The notes under the pieces are model-generated. The model did not search any database, had not been told where the DNA came from, and saw only the letters and a program-made list of their open reading frames with translations. The position numbers and the translations under genes are program-made. 64,000 nucleotides of DNA from Hippopus hippopus (lineage: Eukaryota > Mollusca > Bivalvia > Cardiida > Cardiidae), in assembly GCA_946811185.2 (NCBI GenBank), contig OX328104.1:15574914-15638913 (forward strand), read 5' to 3'. Positions within the stretch are counted from its first letter, which is position 1; each line of letters begins with the position of its first letter. Positions 1 through 10,440 of this stretch are shown here, piece after piece.

Positions 1-450
1 GATTCCAGGGCTAGATTTTGAACAAATTCAGAGGTGAACCACAACACAAAGCTATGTGCCAACTTGGTAGCCATAAGATTTATGGTTTCAAGCAAGAAGA
101 TTTTTAGAATTTTCACTCTTTAGGTACTGAATCATGGGGTGGGGCCAATTTTGGAAGAGGCCTACTAGATGGTAACACTCATAAAATATTATATTCATCT
201 ATAGCTGACAATCAGAAACAAGGAGATTTTTAAAGTTTTCACTAAATAAGCTAATGTAACACTTGTGATGCAAGGCCACTTCAGACCCAAGGGCTGTTAT
301 TTAAATATTCTTGGTAGAGGTCCATAAGATAATTATACATACAACATTTGGTAGCCCCAGGTCTTATGGTTAATAATGAGAAGATTCTAAAGTTTTCACT
401 ATATAAGCCCATGTAAAACTTGTGACTAACTTTCTGTCACTGTGGTGCAC
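1..450 (+). repeat. Partial Helitron-like tandem-repeat element (about 165-bp unit)
   Basis: Contains degenerate units with 'acttggtagcc', 'agaagatttttaaagttttc' and 'ggggtggggccaattttg', the same unit as the arrays at 31690-32785 and 45988-47225. It enters from outside the window and has no identifiable right terminus. Confidence 0.55.
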
Positions 451-825
451 TGCACACAATGAACATCACACAAAGCTGTAAGAACATTACTACATGTAGT
501 CCTGTAACCACAAGCATTCAAAGTTCACTTCAGATCCAGCTGCTCTGACTCTGCCACGAGGGAGCTGAACCCTCTGTGCTATTACAGACTGCCATTTCGT
601 TCTGTATTGAATAAATCATATTTCAAATAGATGATAATTGCCTCTATTCAGAACCTGATAATTACATAAATAATTATTCTACAGTGATTATATAGATTTT
701 CTTTGTTGGAAAAGACACATCTGTTTGGTGTGTTTATGTGTTCCATCATCAATAACATTTAGTCTAAAATGGTAAACTTGGAAAACAATAGATTCTTATT
801 ATTTCAGATAAACCAAATTGAGATC

Positions 826-1020
826 AGGATCAACCATTGTTAAGAACATTCTTTGTATTATTCTCCAAGATTTTCTAAAATTGAAATCAACACAACTCCT
901 GATTAGCTAAACTAAATGGTTTAGCCAATGTTTAGCCAATGTTGTGTTACTTTCAACTTTAGAAAATACTGGAGAATAAGACAAAGAATGTTCTTCAGAA
1001 TGCATGGTGAATACAGACCA
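826..1020. mobile_element. Long-TIR fold-back MITE, 'aatggtttagccaat' family, copy 1
   Basis: Almost the whole element is an inverted repeat. The left arm 'attctccaagattttctaaa' is mirrored by 'tttagaaaatactggagaat', and the centre is taaatggtttagcc. Outer ends are caaccattgttaagaacatt and its partner gttcttcagaatgcatggtg. Two better-preserved copies lie at 10441 and 50598. Confidence 0.65.
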
Positions 1021-1237
1021 AGACTGAAGAAAAATGTGGTCTCATCTGAGTCCAATACTGTGGAAAACAGTATATACAAGCCTGAAATATGCCATAGATG
1101 GGAATTTCCTACCGACAGAAAATGGTCATGTCATGATATTTACAAATAGAGGAGAAATTTAATTTGCTATGAGTATAAATGGTACATCTAGCCTTTTTGC
1201 TCAAAATTTTAAAAATGTCAGTTGGTACCTTTTTGCT

Positions 1238-1467
1238 TTAACTCTTTACCAAACGGCAAAATTTTAAGTCTAGTCCAAATTGAAAGCATTTGCAGATGAC
1301 AAAATAAATGTGACTGAAAAAATGAAATTTGTTTTGGAAAGGATAGAAAACATTGTGGGAAAAGGAGGAAATGCTGGTTACCAGCATTTTCTCCTTTTTT
1401 CACAATGTTTTCAAAAGGCCTTTCACTCAGAGTCGTTTAAAGTCGTGATTGTTTGGTAAAGGGTTAA
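1238..1467 (-). mobile_element. PalMITE copy, complete
   Basis: TTAActctttaccaaac at one end and gtttggtaaagggTTAA at the other, with the central palindrome around 'gctggttaccagc' (about 1378). Both TTAA borders are intact. The family description is given at 13791. Confidence 0.8.
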
Positions 1468-1632
1468 GGGGGCGATATACCACATTAATTTTGGTTAAAC
1501 AAAACATTTTTTTTTTCAGTCTTCTTCGATAATGTTTATATATGAATCACTGAAGAGTCTATACCATCATTTACTTACTCTAAGTGTTTTAACATATAAA
1601 CAACAGTAAGGGAGGTTTCTTTTGTATAAGCT

Positions 1633-1938
1633 GAGCCCCGGTAGCTCAGTTGGTAGGGTACAGAACTTGAGAACAGGGGGTCATGGGTATGATCCCCGGT
1701 TTGGCCAATTTCTTTTCAAGGACTGACAATAGTCATTGTAATAGAATTCATTCCTCTCCCACGACTGACCATTGCTTTGACAATAGTTATGTGGGAAAGT
1801 AGCCAGAGGCTTGGAAAGAAAACTGTGTGGAGTACTGGTAAAAGAGACTCTAGGAAAGCATGGACAGGTGTACTGGCCGCCGCGATGTAACTGAAATAAT
1901 GTTGAAAAGGACATTAAACACCATACAATCAGTCAGTT
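1633..1938 (+). mobile_element. tRNA-derived SINE (family 1), full length
   Basis: The head 'ccggtagctcagttggtagg' has the Pol III A box and 'gggtatgatcccc' is a B-box derivative. The unrelated body includes 'atgtgggaaagtagccagag' and 'ggacaggtgtactggccgcc'. The tail is 'attaaacaccatacaatcag'. The tRNA-like head, anonymous body and simple tail are the layout of a tRNA-derived SINE mobilised by a partner LINE. Confidence 0.75.
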
Positions 1939-2210
1939 GATCATTCTTTCCGCTAAAGGTTTGCTTATCCCGTTCCTCTGCGTTGTATTACATCAATCCC
2001 AATTTGTCCACGATGTCAGAAACATGGCTGCTGTGGCTGCCAGGAACATGGGGTAAACGTAGAGTTCCCTCCACGGCTTGTCACGGATACCGTCAGGTAC
2101 CATAAAGAGACTTAACTAAACTTGGTGATGGAAAAAAAAAAAGAACAAAATCTCACACCACACCATGTTTCAGACAAACTGGGCTGCCGGGAACATGGTG
2201 TAAATGTAGG

Positions 2211-2403
2211 GTGAGGAAAAAAGCCTTTTGAAAACAAGTTGAGAAAAAAAGAAAAATACTGGTAACCAGCATTTTCTCCTTTTCCCACAATGTTTTCTAA
2301 CCTTCCAAAGATGAATTTCTTTTTCGAGTCACAGTTATTCTGTCTTCTGCAATAGCTTTCAATTCGGGCTTGTCTGAAGTTTTACCGTATGGTAAAGGGT
2401 TAA
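2211..2403 (+). mobile_element. PalMITE copy, left end missing
   Basis: Begins inside the 'aagccttttgaaaac' region, keeps the 'ctggtaaccag' hairpin with a diverged left arm, and ends in a clean 'ggtaaagggttaa'. Confidence 0.7.
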
Positions 2404-2693
2404 GAGATTCTACTTTTTCTATTAGTTTAAAATTCATCAAAGTGTCACCCCAGAGAGCTCTGTAGACATTCTGATGATGTTCTGGCCAATACAAGTTTCA
2501 GATATGTTTGAAACAGTTTTCATAAAGAAAAAAATGTTTATTATAACTACTTAGCAGTCTAAGAAGGAGGCACAATTTTGGCACTGTCAGTCTAAATCGT
2601 GTACAAAATCAAAGATGTCTGCAAAAATAGCGCATGTAACATCTGGAAATAATCAAATCTGTCATAAGATCAGCATGGATCCATCAAAAACCC

Positions 2694-2903
2694 TTAACCC
2701 TTTACCAGACGACAAAATATCAGCCTTGTCTAAATTGAAAGCATTTGCAGACAACATTATTTCAATGTGGCTCAAACTATGTAATTTTTCTTTGATAGGG
2801 TAGAAAACATTGTGTAAAAAGGAGAAAATGCTGGTTACCAATGTTTTCAAAAGGCTTCTTTCCCTGGGCCGTTAAAAGTCGGCATTGTGCGGTAAAAGGT
2901 TAA
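2694..2903 (-). mobile_element. PalMITE copy, first of a head-to-tail array (2694-3554)
   Basis: TTAAccctttaccagacgac ... gcggtaaaaggTTAA. The right arm of the hairpin is shortened: 'gctggttacca' runs directly into 'atgttttcaaaagg'. Confidence 0.75.
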
Positions 2904-2924
2904 CTCCTGACCAAAAGACAAAAT

Positions 2925-3153
2925 TTAACCTCTTACCAGATGACAAAACTATAAACTTATCCATTTTGAAAGCTCTTGCAGGTGACAAATCAACTGTGGC
3001 TTAAGATATGGGATTAGTCTGTGAAAGGGAAGAAAACATTGTGGGTAAAGGAGAAAATGCTGGTCATCAGCATTTCCTCCTATTCCCTCAATGTTTTCTA
3101 AAAGCTTCACCATCAGGGTCTTGCAAACTCAGGATTGTGTGGTAAAGGGTTAA
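2925..3153 (-). mobile_element. PalMITE copy, second in the array
   Basis: TTAAcctcttaccagatgac ... gtgtggtaaagggTTAA. A 22-bp stub of another copy's tip (ctcctgaccaaaagacaaaa) separates it from the first unit. Confidence 0.75.
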
Positions 3154-3353
3154 TACCTATCAACATTGACAGCAGTTGCAGATGACATATAAAATTGTGA
3201 CTCAAATGCAAGGTAAGTCCATGAAAGAGCAGAAAACATTGTGGGAAAAGGAGAAAATGCTGGTCATCCGCATTTTCTCCTTTTCCCACATTGTTTTCAA
3301 AAGGATTCTTTCCTAGGGTGTTAAAAGTCAGCATTGTGTAGTAAAGTGTTATT
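3150..3353 (-). mobile_element. PalMITE copy, third in the array, TIR-less left side
   Basis: Shares the TTAA at 3150-3153 with its neighbour, lacks the 'ctctttacca' tip, and keeps the hairpin 'gctggtcatccgc' with 'gtgggaaaaggagaaa' and 'tttctccttttcccac'. Confidence 0.7.
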
Positions 3354-3554
3354 AATACTTATCCAAATTGATAGCCATTGCAGATGACATAAAATTGGGG
3401 CTCAAATGATGGAATTAGTCCACAAAAAAGGTAGAAAACATTGAGGGAAAAGGAGAAAATGCTGGTGACCAGCATTTTCTCCTTTTCTCATAATGCTTTC
3501 AAAGTCTGTCTATCCCAGGCTGGTTAGAACTCTGGATTGTGTAGTACAGGGTTT
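3354..3554 (-). mobile_element. PalMITE copy, fourth in the array
   Basis: Same orientation as the three units before it. Hairpin around 'gctggtgaccagc'; the right end is decayed to 'gtagtacagggttta'. Confidence 0.65.
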
Positions 3555-3641
3555 ACTCTTTACATGCTTAGGCTAATCACGAATGGACAGACGGAAGGAC
3601 GGACGGACAACACTAAAACTATATCCCTCCGCCTCCAGCAG

Positions 3642-3925
3642 GTGCCAATGCTCGGCTGCAAGTGCTTGATTATCAGTGAAAATTCTATGTTGAAAAAGGG
3701 GCATAACCATGTAAAATTACTTTGATGGTTATCTATCCCTGATGTATGAGTTCCCTTTTTGATAGGTAATAACTTGTCCAACTTTGATACAAATAGCTTC
3801 AGTAATAAAAGAGATACTGCAAAATGTCAAAGTTTTGACAGAGGATGATGACATAGACGACACCAGGGCTACGACAGTAACTCATCATTTTCTTAAAAAC
3901 AACCCAGTTAAAAAACTGAAAAAAT
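3642..3925 (+). repeat. 'Ggtgccaa-cggctg' dispersed element, copy 1
   Basis: Contains 'ggtgccaatgctcggctgca', 'ttgatggttatctatccctg', 'aatgtcaaagttttgacaga' and a gac-rich stretch before 'gctacgacagtaactc', in the order seen at 22609, 35722, 49649, 55578 and 55914. It is preceded by a ggac microsatellite (3586-3610), which may be part of a neighbouring element of the same group. Confidence 0.55.
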
Positions 3926-4335
3926 TTGTACAGCAAACAGCAAAGAATTAATGGTCAACACTAGCACTAAAATCATCAAGTTTTCTCCAATCTCTCTCTA
4001 AACTTTCTACTAATAGCAAATATCATCACGAAATTGGAACTACTTTCAGAGGTATGAAGTCTGGAAATACCAAGACCTTGTTAAAACTCTATAATCTAAC
4101 TAACACAGCAAAAAAAACTCCGGAAAACCAAGGAAAATCAGTTCATCTATCAGAACAGATTCTGTTCACAGTAGGTTAATTATGGAGATGTTACAGATTT
4201 TTGTCTCTGTAACCTGAAAAACATGGTTGTCTAACACTCCTAGATAAAAACCAAAACAAATATCACAAAAACAGATTGCAAAACCAGCTCTCTGGCATTA
4301 CCGATCTGTAATCTTCTTCATCAGACATTTGATTT
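3926..4335. other. Intergenic, nothing recognised
   Basis: AT-rich sequence with no open frame, family repeat or structural element that I can identify. Confidence 0.5.
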
Positions 4336-4564
4336 AGCTCTTTATCATATAATCCCAAGTTTTAACAACCCTGAAGAAAGGAGGCTTTTGAAAACATTGT
4401 GGAAAAAAGAGAAAATGCTGGTAACCAGCATTTTCTCCTTTTTCCACAATGTTTTCTTACCCCATCAATAACAAATTCTATTATTTGAGCCACATTTAGA
4501 TTGTCGTCTGCAAATGCTTTGAATTTTGACTGGTCTAAAATGCTGTCTTTTGGTAAAGAGTTAA
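4336..4564 (+). mobile_element. PalMITE copy
   Basis: Left tip decayed (gctctttatcatataatccc), right tip intact (tttggtaaagagTTAA). Hairpin arms gtggaaaaaagagaaaatgc and gcattttctcctttttccac; the G-to-A change next to the stem base has a matching change on the other arm. Confidence 0.75.
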
Positions 4565-4690
4565 CTCTTTACAACTAAATCCGAGTTTTAAACACCCCTG
4601 AGAAAGAAACCTTTGAAAACATTGTGGTAAATGGAGAAAAATGCTGGTTGCCAGCATTTTCTCTTTTTCTAACTATATTTTCTACCCTGT
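4561..4690 (+). mobile_element. PalMITE copy, right half replaced by the next copy
   Basis: Shares the TTAA at 4561 with its left neighbour, runs through the hairpin (gctggttgccagc) and stops at 'ctaccctg', where the opposite-oriented copy at 4690 begins. Confidence 0.65.
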
Positions 4691-4905
4691 TAACCCTTTC
4701 CAAAACGACAAATTCAAGCCTTTTCCGAATTCACTCAATGGCAGACGACAAATTCAAAAGCTGACACTAATGAGATAAAGTTCTCTGATAGGGTAGAAAC
4801 ATTGGAAAATGCTGGATACCAGCATTTTCTACTTTACCCTCAGTGTTTTCAAAAGCCTTTTCCTTCATGGTCGTTAAAACCCAGGTTTGTTTGGTAAAGG
4901 GTTAA
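4690..4905 (-). mobile_element. PalMITE copy with shortened left hairpin arm
   Basis: TTAAccctttccaaaacgac ... gtttggtaaagggTTAA. The left arm reads 'aacattggaaaatgctgg', missing the gggaaaagga block that survives on the right arm. Confidence 0.75.
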
Positions 4906-4906
4906 G

Positions 4907-5172
4907 ATTGATTGCATGGTGTTTAATGCCGCTTTCAACATTATTTCAGTTATATCGTGGCAGCCAGTGCACCTATCCATGCTTTCCTGGAGTCTCTTTT
5001 ACCAGTATTCCACACAATTTTTCTTTCCAAGCCACTGGCTGCTTTCCCACATAATCATCGTTGAGACAATATTCAGCGGTGGGAGAAGAATGAATCCTGT
5101 CGCAATGACTATCATCAATCCTCGGAAAGAAATTGGCCGATCCAGGGATCGAACCCCCGGACCCCCTGTTCT
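4907..5172 (-). mobile_element. Family-1 SINE, 5'-truncated, minus orientation
   Basis: Starts with the reversed tail 'gattgcatggtgtttaatgc' and ends at the B-box region 'gggatcgaacccccggaccc', so the A-box part of the tRNA head is missing. It lies between PalMITE ends. Confidence 0.7.
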
Positions 5173-5278
5173 AAAGGGTTAAGAACAAATTCCATAATTA
5201 GAACCACATTTAAATTGTCATCTGCAAATGCTTTCCATTTGGAAAAGTCCATATTTTGTTGTATGGTAAAGAATTAAC
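5173..5278 (+). mobile_element. PalMITE right half
   Basis: 'aattgtcatctgcaaatgct' to 'tgtatggtaaagaattaa'. The hairpin and left half are absent; the remnant joins directly to the SINE end. Confidence 0.6.
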
Positions 5279-5562
5279 CAAATTTACCAAACGACAAAAT
5301 CTTAGATGTATCCAAATTCAAAGTATTTGCAGACAACAAAATAAACCTAACTAAAAATTGAAATTTATTTTTTTGAAGGGTAGAAAATGCAGACAACAAA
5401 ATTAATGTGATTCAAAAATTGAATTTTTGTTTTGGGAGTGGAAGAAAACATTGTGGGAAAAGGAGAAAATGTTGGTTACCAGCATTTTCTCCTTTTCCCA
5501 CGTTTTCAAAGGCTATCTTTCTCAGAGTCATTAAAATTCGGGACTGTGTTGTAAAGAATTGA
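5275..5562 (-). mobile_element. PalMITE copy with internal duplication
   Basis: 'gcagacaacaaaat' occurs twice (about 5328 and 5389), followed each time by an 'aaattgaa' segment, lengthening this copy by about 60 bp. Hairpin arms are 'gtgggaaaaggagaaaatgt' and 'gcattttctccttttcccac'. Confidence 0.65.
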
Positions 5563-5781
5563 TGCTATTCCAGACAATAATTTTACTTTTAGACTTGTCC
5601 AAATTGAAAGCATTTGCAGACGACATATTCATATTGATAGGATTTGTCTCAAATGAATAAAAACATTGTGGATAAGGCCAAAAAAGAAGCTGCTTACCAG
5701 CATTTTCTCCTTTCCCACTACTTTTTCAAAAGACCTCTCTCTCTGGATTGTTAAACTCAGAATTGTTTGGTAAAGGGTTGA
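5561..5781 (-). mobile_element. PalMITE copy, diverged
   Basis: 'ttagacttgtccaaattgaa' and 'gtttggtaaagggttgac' frame a decayed hairpin ('gctgcttaccagc'). Confidence 0.6.
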
Positions 5782-5950
5782 CTTTTTGCAGAAATCAAAA
5801 TTTACCACTAGATTTGTAGAATTTGAAAGAATTTACAGACAACAAATTAAAGTGGCTCCAATGAAAGAATTCGTCTTTGAAAAGGTAGAAAACATATTTG
5901 TGAAAAAGGAGAAAATAGAGAGTACCATCATTTTCTCCTTCTAACACAAT
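5782..5950 (-). mobile_element. PalMITE fragment
   Basis: Recognised by 'gaaagaatttacagacaaca', 'aggtagaaaaca' and a degraded hairpin; the right end is lost where a SINE fragment begins. Confidence 0.5.
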
Positions 5951-5964
5951 AATTTTAATCGACT

Positions 5965-6160
5965 GAATTGGAGTTAAACGCCATTTTAACAGCTTAGGTC
6001 ATATCACGACGGTCATTGCACCTGCGCATGTGTTTCCTGGCTTTCTCACACCAGTACTGACACAACTTTCTTTCCAAGTCACTGACTACTTTCTCACAGG
6101 CATCAGAGGTGGGAGGCGAAAAATCGCCAGAAAGAAAGTTTGCCTCAACAGAGCGGGAAC
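5965..6160 (-). mobile_element. Family-1 SINE fragment, diverged
   Basis: 'ggagttaaacgccattttaa', 'ggtcattgcacctgcgcatg', 'ctttccaagtcactgactac' and 'cagaggtgggag' follow the reversed SINE body; the tRNA head is lost. Confidence 0.5.
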
Positions 6161-6428
6161 AATAATTTCATAATTTCACATCTTCCTCAGGGTTGATAAA
6201 ACACAGGACTGTTTTGTAGAGTGTTCACCGTTAAACATTTAACCACTGGCAGAGGTGTTTTGCTTCTTGCAGAAGATTACCTTTAGTCAGTCACATTAGC
6301 TCAAGTAGTAAGGCAGGTGAATTTATGAGTGACAAGTCTTGACATACTTGATGGGATGGGTTCAGTTCCCAAGGCTAGAAAACAAAAAACTACAAATAAC
6401 TTTTCAGCTGACACTGTTTGGTAAAGGG

Positions 6429-6645
6429 TTAACTCTTTACCAAACGAAAAATTTTTGACTCGACCAAATTGAAAGCATTTGCAGATGACAAAATGATAAG
6501 AGGTCAGCCGATGATTTCTGGCTTTAATGGGGTAAAAAACATTGTGCGAAGAGGAGAAAATCCTGGTACCAGCATTTTCTCCTTTTTCACACAATGTTTT
6601 CAAAAGCGAGGTCGTTAAAACTGAAATTTCTTGGCAAAGGGTTAA
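6429..6645 (-). mobile_element. PalMITE copy, complete
   Basis: TTAActctttaccaaacgaa ... cttggcaaagggTTAA. It is preceded by a 25-bp PalMITE tip (6408-6432) that shares the first TTAA. Confidence 0.75.
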
Positions 6646-7021
6646 ATCTCCTGATATTACTTCAACAAATGACCAACTACTTTTCCACCACCTGTGACTA
6701 TTTCAATGTCATGTAACAAAAAAAAAAGAACAGAATAAAGAATATTATTTTATATAATGATTTATTGGACAGATAATAAATTTCAACAAATATATCGATA
6801 GTTACAAATGAATTATATATATTTATAATAATTAATAGCATTACTCCTAACCAACATACATTGAAAATAAAAGTTATATAGTCAGCATAAATAACAGAAT
6901 ACAATATAAGTAACTTTATTCGATTTTTTTTTCATTGTAAAACCTTCCAGCCATTCACTTCTGTGGAAAGAGGAGGAGAAAACATCACAAATGACCTAAC
7001 ATAAGGACAGATAGTAAGAAC
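6646..7021. other. Intergenic, AT-rich, nothing recognised
   Basis: Strongly AT-rich with an a-run at 6718-6729 and long at-rich stretches (6740-6900). No gene or repeat family identified. Confidence 0.45.
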
Positions 7022-7030
7022 AAATGGAGT

Positions 7031-7340
7031 GGTTGGGTGTTGCAGTGGTTAAATGCTGGACTTTCAATCCTGAGGTCCTAGGTTCAATACCCAGCCTGAC
7101 CAGGAGACACTTCTGAGACACCTTGTGTTTCCCACAAAACTAAAGGTGAACTGGTTTGAAACCCAGAGATAGCCTCTCGTGTATCGTTGCTTTACACATG
7201 TTAAAGAACCAAGGAGGTCTATTCAAAGAAGAGCAAGGCTTGTACCTGAATCTTCTAGTATCCGATTCTTTCTCCCTCATGGTCCATGCCATATATGCCT
7301 AGAGCATGAAGGGACCTTAATCCTACAAAGTCATCATCAT
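7031..7340 (+). mobile_element. tRNA-headed SINE (family 2) with target-site duplication
   Basis: The head 'gttgcagtggttaaatgctg' has an A-box-like segment and 'taggttcaatacccagcctg' a B box. The body has 'acacatgttaaagaaccaag' and the tail is tcatcatcatc. Flanking repeats aaatggagt (7022-7030) and aaatggaat (7342-7350) are the target-site duplication expected from LINE-type integration. Confidence 0.72.
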
Positions 7341-7432
7341 CAAATGGAATAGTTCCAAAACAAGAAATACCAGTTTTTCCAAGGTGACTCAAGTAGAAAC
7401 ATTACAGAAGATCCACCACAAGCAACACTCAT

Positions 7433-7640
7433 GGCTTAGGCTGCTAAGCGAAACTCACTGACCTGTTGCTGACAGTGTAGATCAAGATCAGACTGCACTG
7501 AATGTACAATCTGATCTTTGATCTACACTGTCAAACATGGACCATTATCTCCCAAAAATTACCTTTGAAATAGCAAAATTTGGATTTTTACTGTCGGCCT
7601 AAAAAGTTTCATTTCAATTATTTAGCAGTATAAGGGTTAG
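7433..7640. mobile_element. 'Cttaggctgctaagcg' MITE, copy 1
   Basis: Ends cttaggctgctaag and tttagcagtataaggg are imperfect inverted repeats. Inside is a palindrome, tagatcaagatcagactgca against its reverse 'aatctgatctttgatcta'. Other copies at 20275, 40620, 48592 and 62848 show a preceding TTAA. Confidence 0.65.
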
Positions 7641-7950
7641 GAAGAAGTTATGGGAGGTATATGCTTAAAATCAGATTTTTCAGTTTTCACAAAATCTCTT
7701 TCCAGCAGTATGCAAACAATTTGGCCCAAAATATGACATCTATTCCATATCCAAAGTTTATTGTTTTTGGTATGACCTCTCACTATGTGAAGAAAGTGAG
7801 TCTATTTAATGACCCGTGAGTTAATTAATATTTCACAGAGAATGCTTTCTTGGATATGGCATATTTTTCTTGTAATGAATACTTTCTAGGCATCCTTTGA
7901 AGTGGTAATTACATTTCACCGATAAGCCTGTAGCATTGTTTTAAACATTG

Positions 7951-8268
7951 GGCCGAGCCCCGATAGCTCACTCAGGTAGCGTACAGGACTTGAGAACAGG
8001 GAATAGCTAGTTTGATCCCTAGCTCAGCTAATTTCTTTCCGAGGATTGATGATAGTCGTTGCGACAAGATTCATTCTTCTCTCATCCCTGACCACTGTTT
8101 CGAAGATGGTTATGTGGGAAAGCAGCCAGTGGCTTTGAAAGAATATTGTAAGGAGTACTGGTAAAAGAAAATCCAGGAAAGCACGGATATGTGCACTGGC
8201 CACCGCGATATGCATGTAACTGAAATAATGTTGAAAACGGCATTAAACACCATACAATCAATCAATCA
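7951..8268 (+). mobile_element. Family-1 SINE, full length, with target-site duplication
   Basis: Starts gggccgagccccgatagctc (A box), B-box region gtttgatccctagc, tail accatacaatcaatcaatca. The repeats gcattgttttaa at 7932-7943 and 8275-8286 flank the element. The right duplication overlaps the TTAA start of the next PalMITE. Confidence 0.78.
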
Positions 8269-8283
8269 CACTGTTGCATTGTT

Positions 8284-8510
8284 TTAACCCTTTATCACAC
8301 AATCCCGAGTTTTACAATCCTGGAAAAGAAGCCTTTAGAAAACAATGAGGGAAAAGGAGAAAATGCTGGTAACCAGCATTTTCTCCTTTTCCCACACTGT
8401 TTTCTACCCTATCAAAGTCAAGTTCCATCCTTTGAGCTCCGTTTTGATTGCCATCTGCAAATGCTGTCAATTTAGACAAGTCTAAAGCTTTGTCATGTGG
8501 TAAAGAGTGA
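8284..8510 (+). mobile_element. PalMITE copy
   Basis: TTAAccctttatcacacaat ... catgtggtaaagagtga. The hairpin is intact apart from a few changes (aacaatgagggaaaagg on the left). Confidence 0.75.
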
Positions 8511-8714
8511 AACACTGGCATCATGGCTCCCTCTAACTTGCCTAGGAAAATATTCATGTCACTTCTAAAACTTACAATGTTGATAGTTAAAGTTTGATGA
8601 ATAGCATTGAAACTAAAAAATAATTCAACACTGAACCCTTTGAACTCTGCAGACATCTGTACTCTGTACCAGACAATAACATTTTACACAATCATGTTCC
8701 TCTTTGTGATAGCC

Positions 8715-8804
8715 TTAACCCTATACCACACAACCCCGAGTTTTAACAACCCCTTACTCCAGAAGACTTTTGAAAACATTTTGGGAAAAAGAGTAAATAC
8801 TGGT
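8715..8804 (+). mobile_element. PalMITE left half, split by a hAT-like insertion
   Basis: TTAAccctataccacacaac to the left hairpin arm 'ggaaaaagagtaaatactggt'-like sequence, where the element 8805-10250 begins. The matching right half is 10251-10372. Confidence 0.75.
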
Positions 8805-10250
8805 CAGGGGTGCGGAAATCCTACGTCTGACTCGTCCGACTCGGGTAAATTTGACGTCGGACAAGTGGCTTTTTGCAATCTATTCGTCCGCGGACAAGTA
8901 GAAAATGAGGAGGAAATTGAAAATAAAGATCTGTATTATGTAACATTATCCTTGTGAAATAGAAGTGTTCTCTCTGTCTCACTTCGTAAACAACAACATT
9001 TTTAAATTAAATTATGATAAACTATTCCCTGATATCTGGAATCAAAAACAAACGTGGCTGACTCTGATTTTATGGGCTACGCGAGCTTTTTAATGATTTT
9101 GACTGCGCTGCAGTACGGCCGAAATGTTGTGGTTTCTTCGCGCCATTTGGTTTGTTTAATGGAGGCAACCATAACCGAACCGAGTCATTTTTTGTGCATT
9201 ATAACACTGCACGTAGACTTAACGCAGTTGTCATTTCCCTACCATTCAATATTAAATTCTTTTTTGTCGTTCGCAAAAACTTACAGCTGACAAAAGAAGT
9301 TGTCTTAATTTAACACTGTGGAACGCATTCTTACTCGGTTGCAGTAAACGTATTTGAAAGAAAACCAAACACGCTGTCTCCAAGTAAAACATGTCAAGAA
9401 CCGGGAAACGTTACAAAAAGTTTGTTAAAAGGGCTTTAGACGATAAAGGCCAGCGCAGCCTTTTTACTTTCGGCGTAAAACGTTCAAATTCTTTGCAGAT
9501 CGATCTGCAGGTAATGAAATCTCCGCATACCTAGTCTCAATCTGAAGTGCAGGGTCTGTCGGACATCGCCGATCTTCCATTGTCTGAAAAGTAGACAATT
9601 ATTATCACTGCACATGATGCAAACTCTACATCTCCAGACACAATAACCAAGCCTAGCATTTTAACTTACACGGATAATGATTCCCTTGTATCATATGATG
9701 GCTGGTAAGCAGTTCTGCTGAAGTATTGACTCTGGCACCCATAAGTGTACCACAGTAGTGTTAAAAAGGGCTGTAAGTGCAAACACTGAGATATTTAGCC
9801 ATGGTTTGTGCAGTTATAGTGTAACTGTTGAATCTTTTTCAATTATTAAATTGTTGCACCTTTCTATCTACTGTATGTATGTACAGTGCCATTGATTTGT
9901 TTTATTGATGTACCTTGAAAGTCAGTCTGCTTTTTCCCAATTTGGCCAAAATCACGCTTGAATATCCCAAAATGAAAGGCTAAGGCCCCTTCCCAATTTT
10001 TGGAAAAAAACAGCCCCGTAAAGGTTTGCTTGGTTTATTTTCATCATTATTATTAAAAACATAAGCAAAGCGAATTTGAATGGTTAAAAGAACATCATTA
10101 TCTACAAACTACGGTACATTCAGTTAGGTCTTTGTGTGCCATTTAAAATTGTTTTGTTTTGGACAAGTAAGCTTCTCTGACGGACAAGAAGATATTTTAG
10201 ATTTACTTGTCCATGGACAAGTAGATAATTTCAAGATTTCCACACCCCTG
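8805..10250 (+). mobile_element. hAT-like non-autonomous transposon inserted in a PalMITE
   Basis: Inverted termini CAGGGGTGCGGAAATC and gatttccacacccctg bound 1446 bp. The 5-bp target CTGGT is duplicated at 8800-8804 and 10251-10255, inside the loop of a PalMITE. Subterminal inverted motifs 'cggacaagtggc' / 'tggacaagtaga' occur near both ends. CAGGGG-type termini are typical of the hAT superfamily, where some lineages make 5-bp duplications. It carries a short coding remnant (9391-9510). Confidence 0.72.
9391..9510 (+). pseudogene. First-exon remnant of a transposase
   Basis: Forty codons starting MSRTGKRYKKFVKRALDDKG, then QRSLFTFGVKRSNSLQIDLQ, ending at a consensus splice donor CAG|gtaatg. 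'Q-x-S/T-L-F-x-F-G' motifs are common near the N-terminus of hAT-type transposases and related host proteins. No further exon is visible before the right terminus, so the catalytic part was lost by internal deletion. The identification is tentative. Confidence 0.4.
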
Positions 10251-10372
10251 CTGGTAACCAACAATGTTAATTTTCACAGACAAATCCCACCAATGGAGTC
10301 TCATTTGATTGTCATCTGCCATTGCTTTCAACCTATGGAGGTCTGGAATTTTGTCGTTTGGTAAAGAGTTAA
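10251..10372 (+). mobile_element. PalMITE right half (continues 8715-8804)
   Basis: Starts ctggtaaccaacaatg, contains 'tgtcatctgccattgctttc' and ends cgtttggtaaagagTTAA. Confidence 0.75.
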
Positions 10373-10440
10373 GAGTCATAAAAACATGCAGTGGTTTGAT
10401 AAACCATCAAAGTGCCTTTTTGGAATCAGTATGTATAAAT

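Noticed and set aside
2694..3554. CRISPR-like array of evenly spaced repeats
   Set aside because: The repeated units are complete transposons of about 220 bp in a eukaryotic genome, with no short spacers and no cas genes.
8312..8656. Open frames of 60-115 codons containing 'VGKGENAGYQHFLLFPQCF'-like peptides, here and at dozens of other places
   Set aside because: They are translations of the PalMITE palindrome and recur in every copy; not host or transposase proteins.
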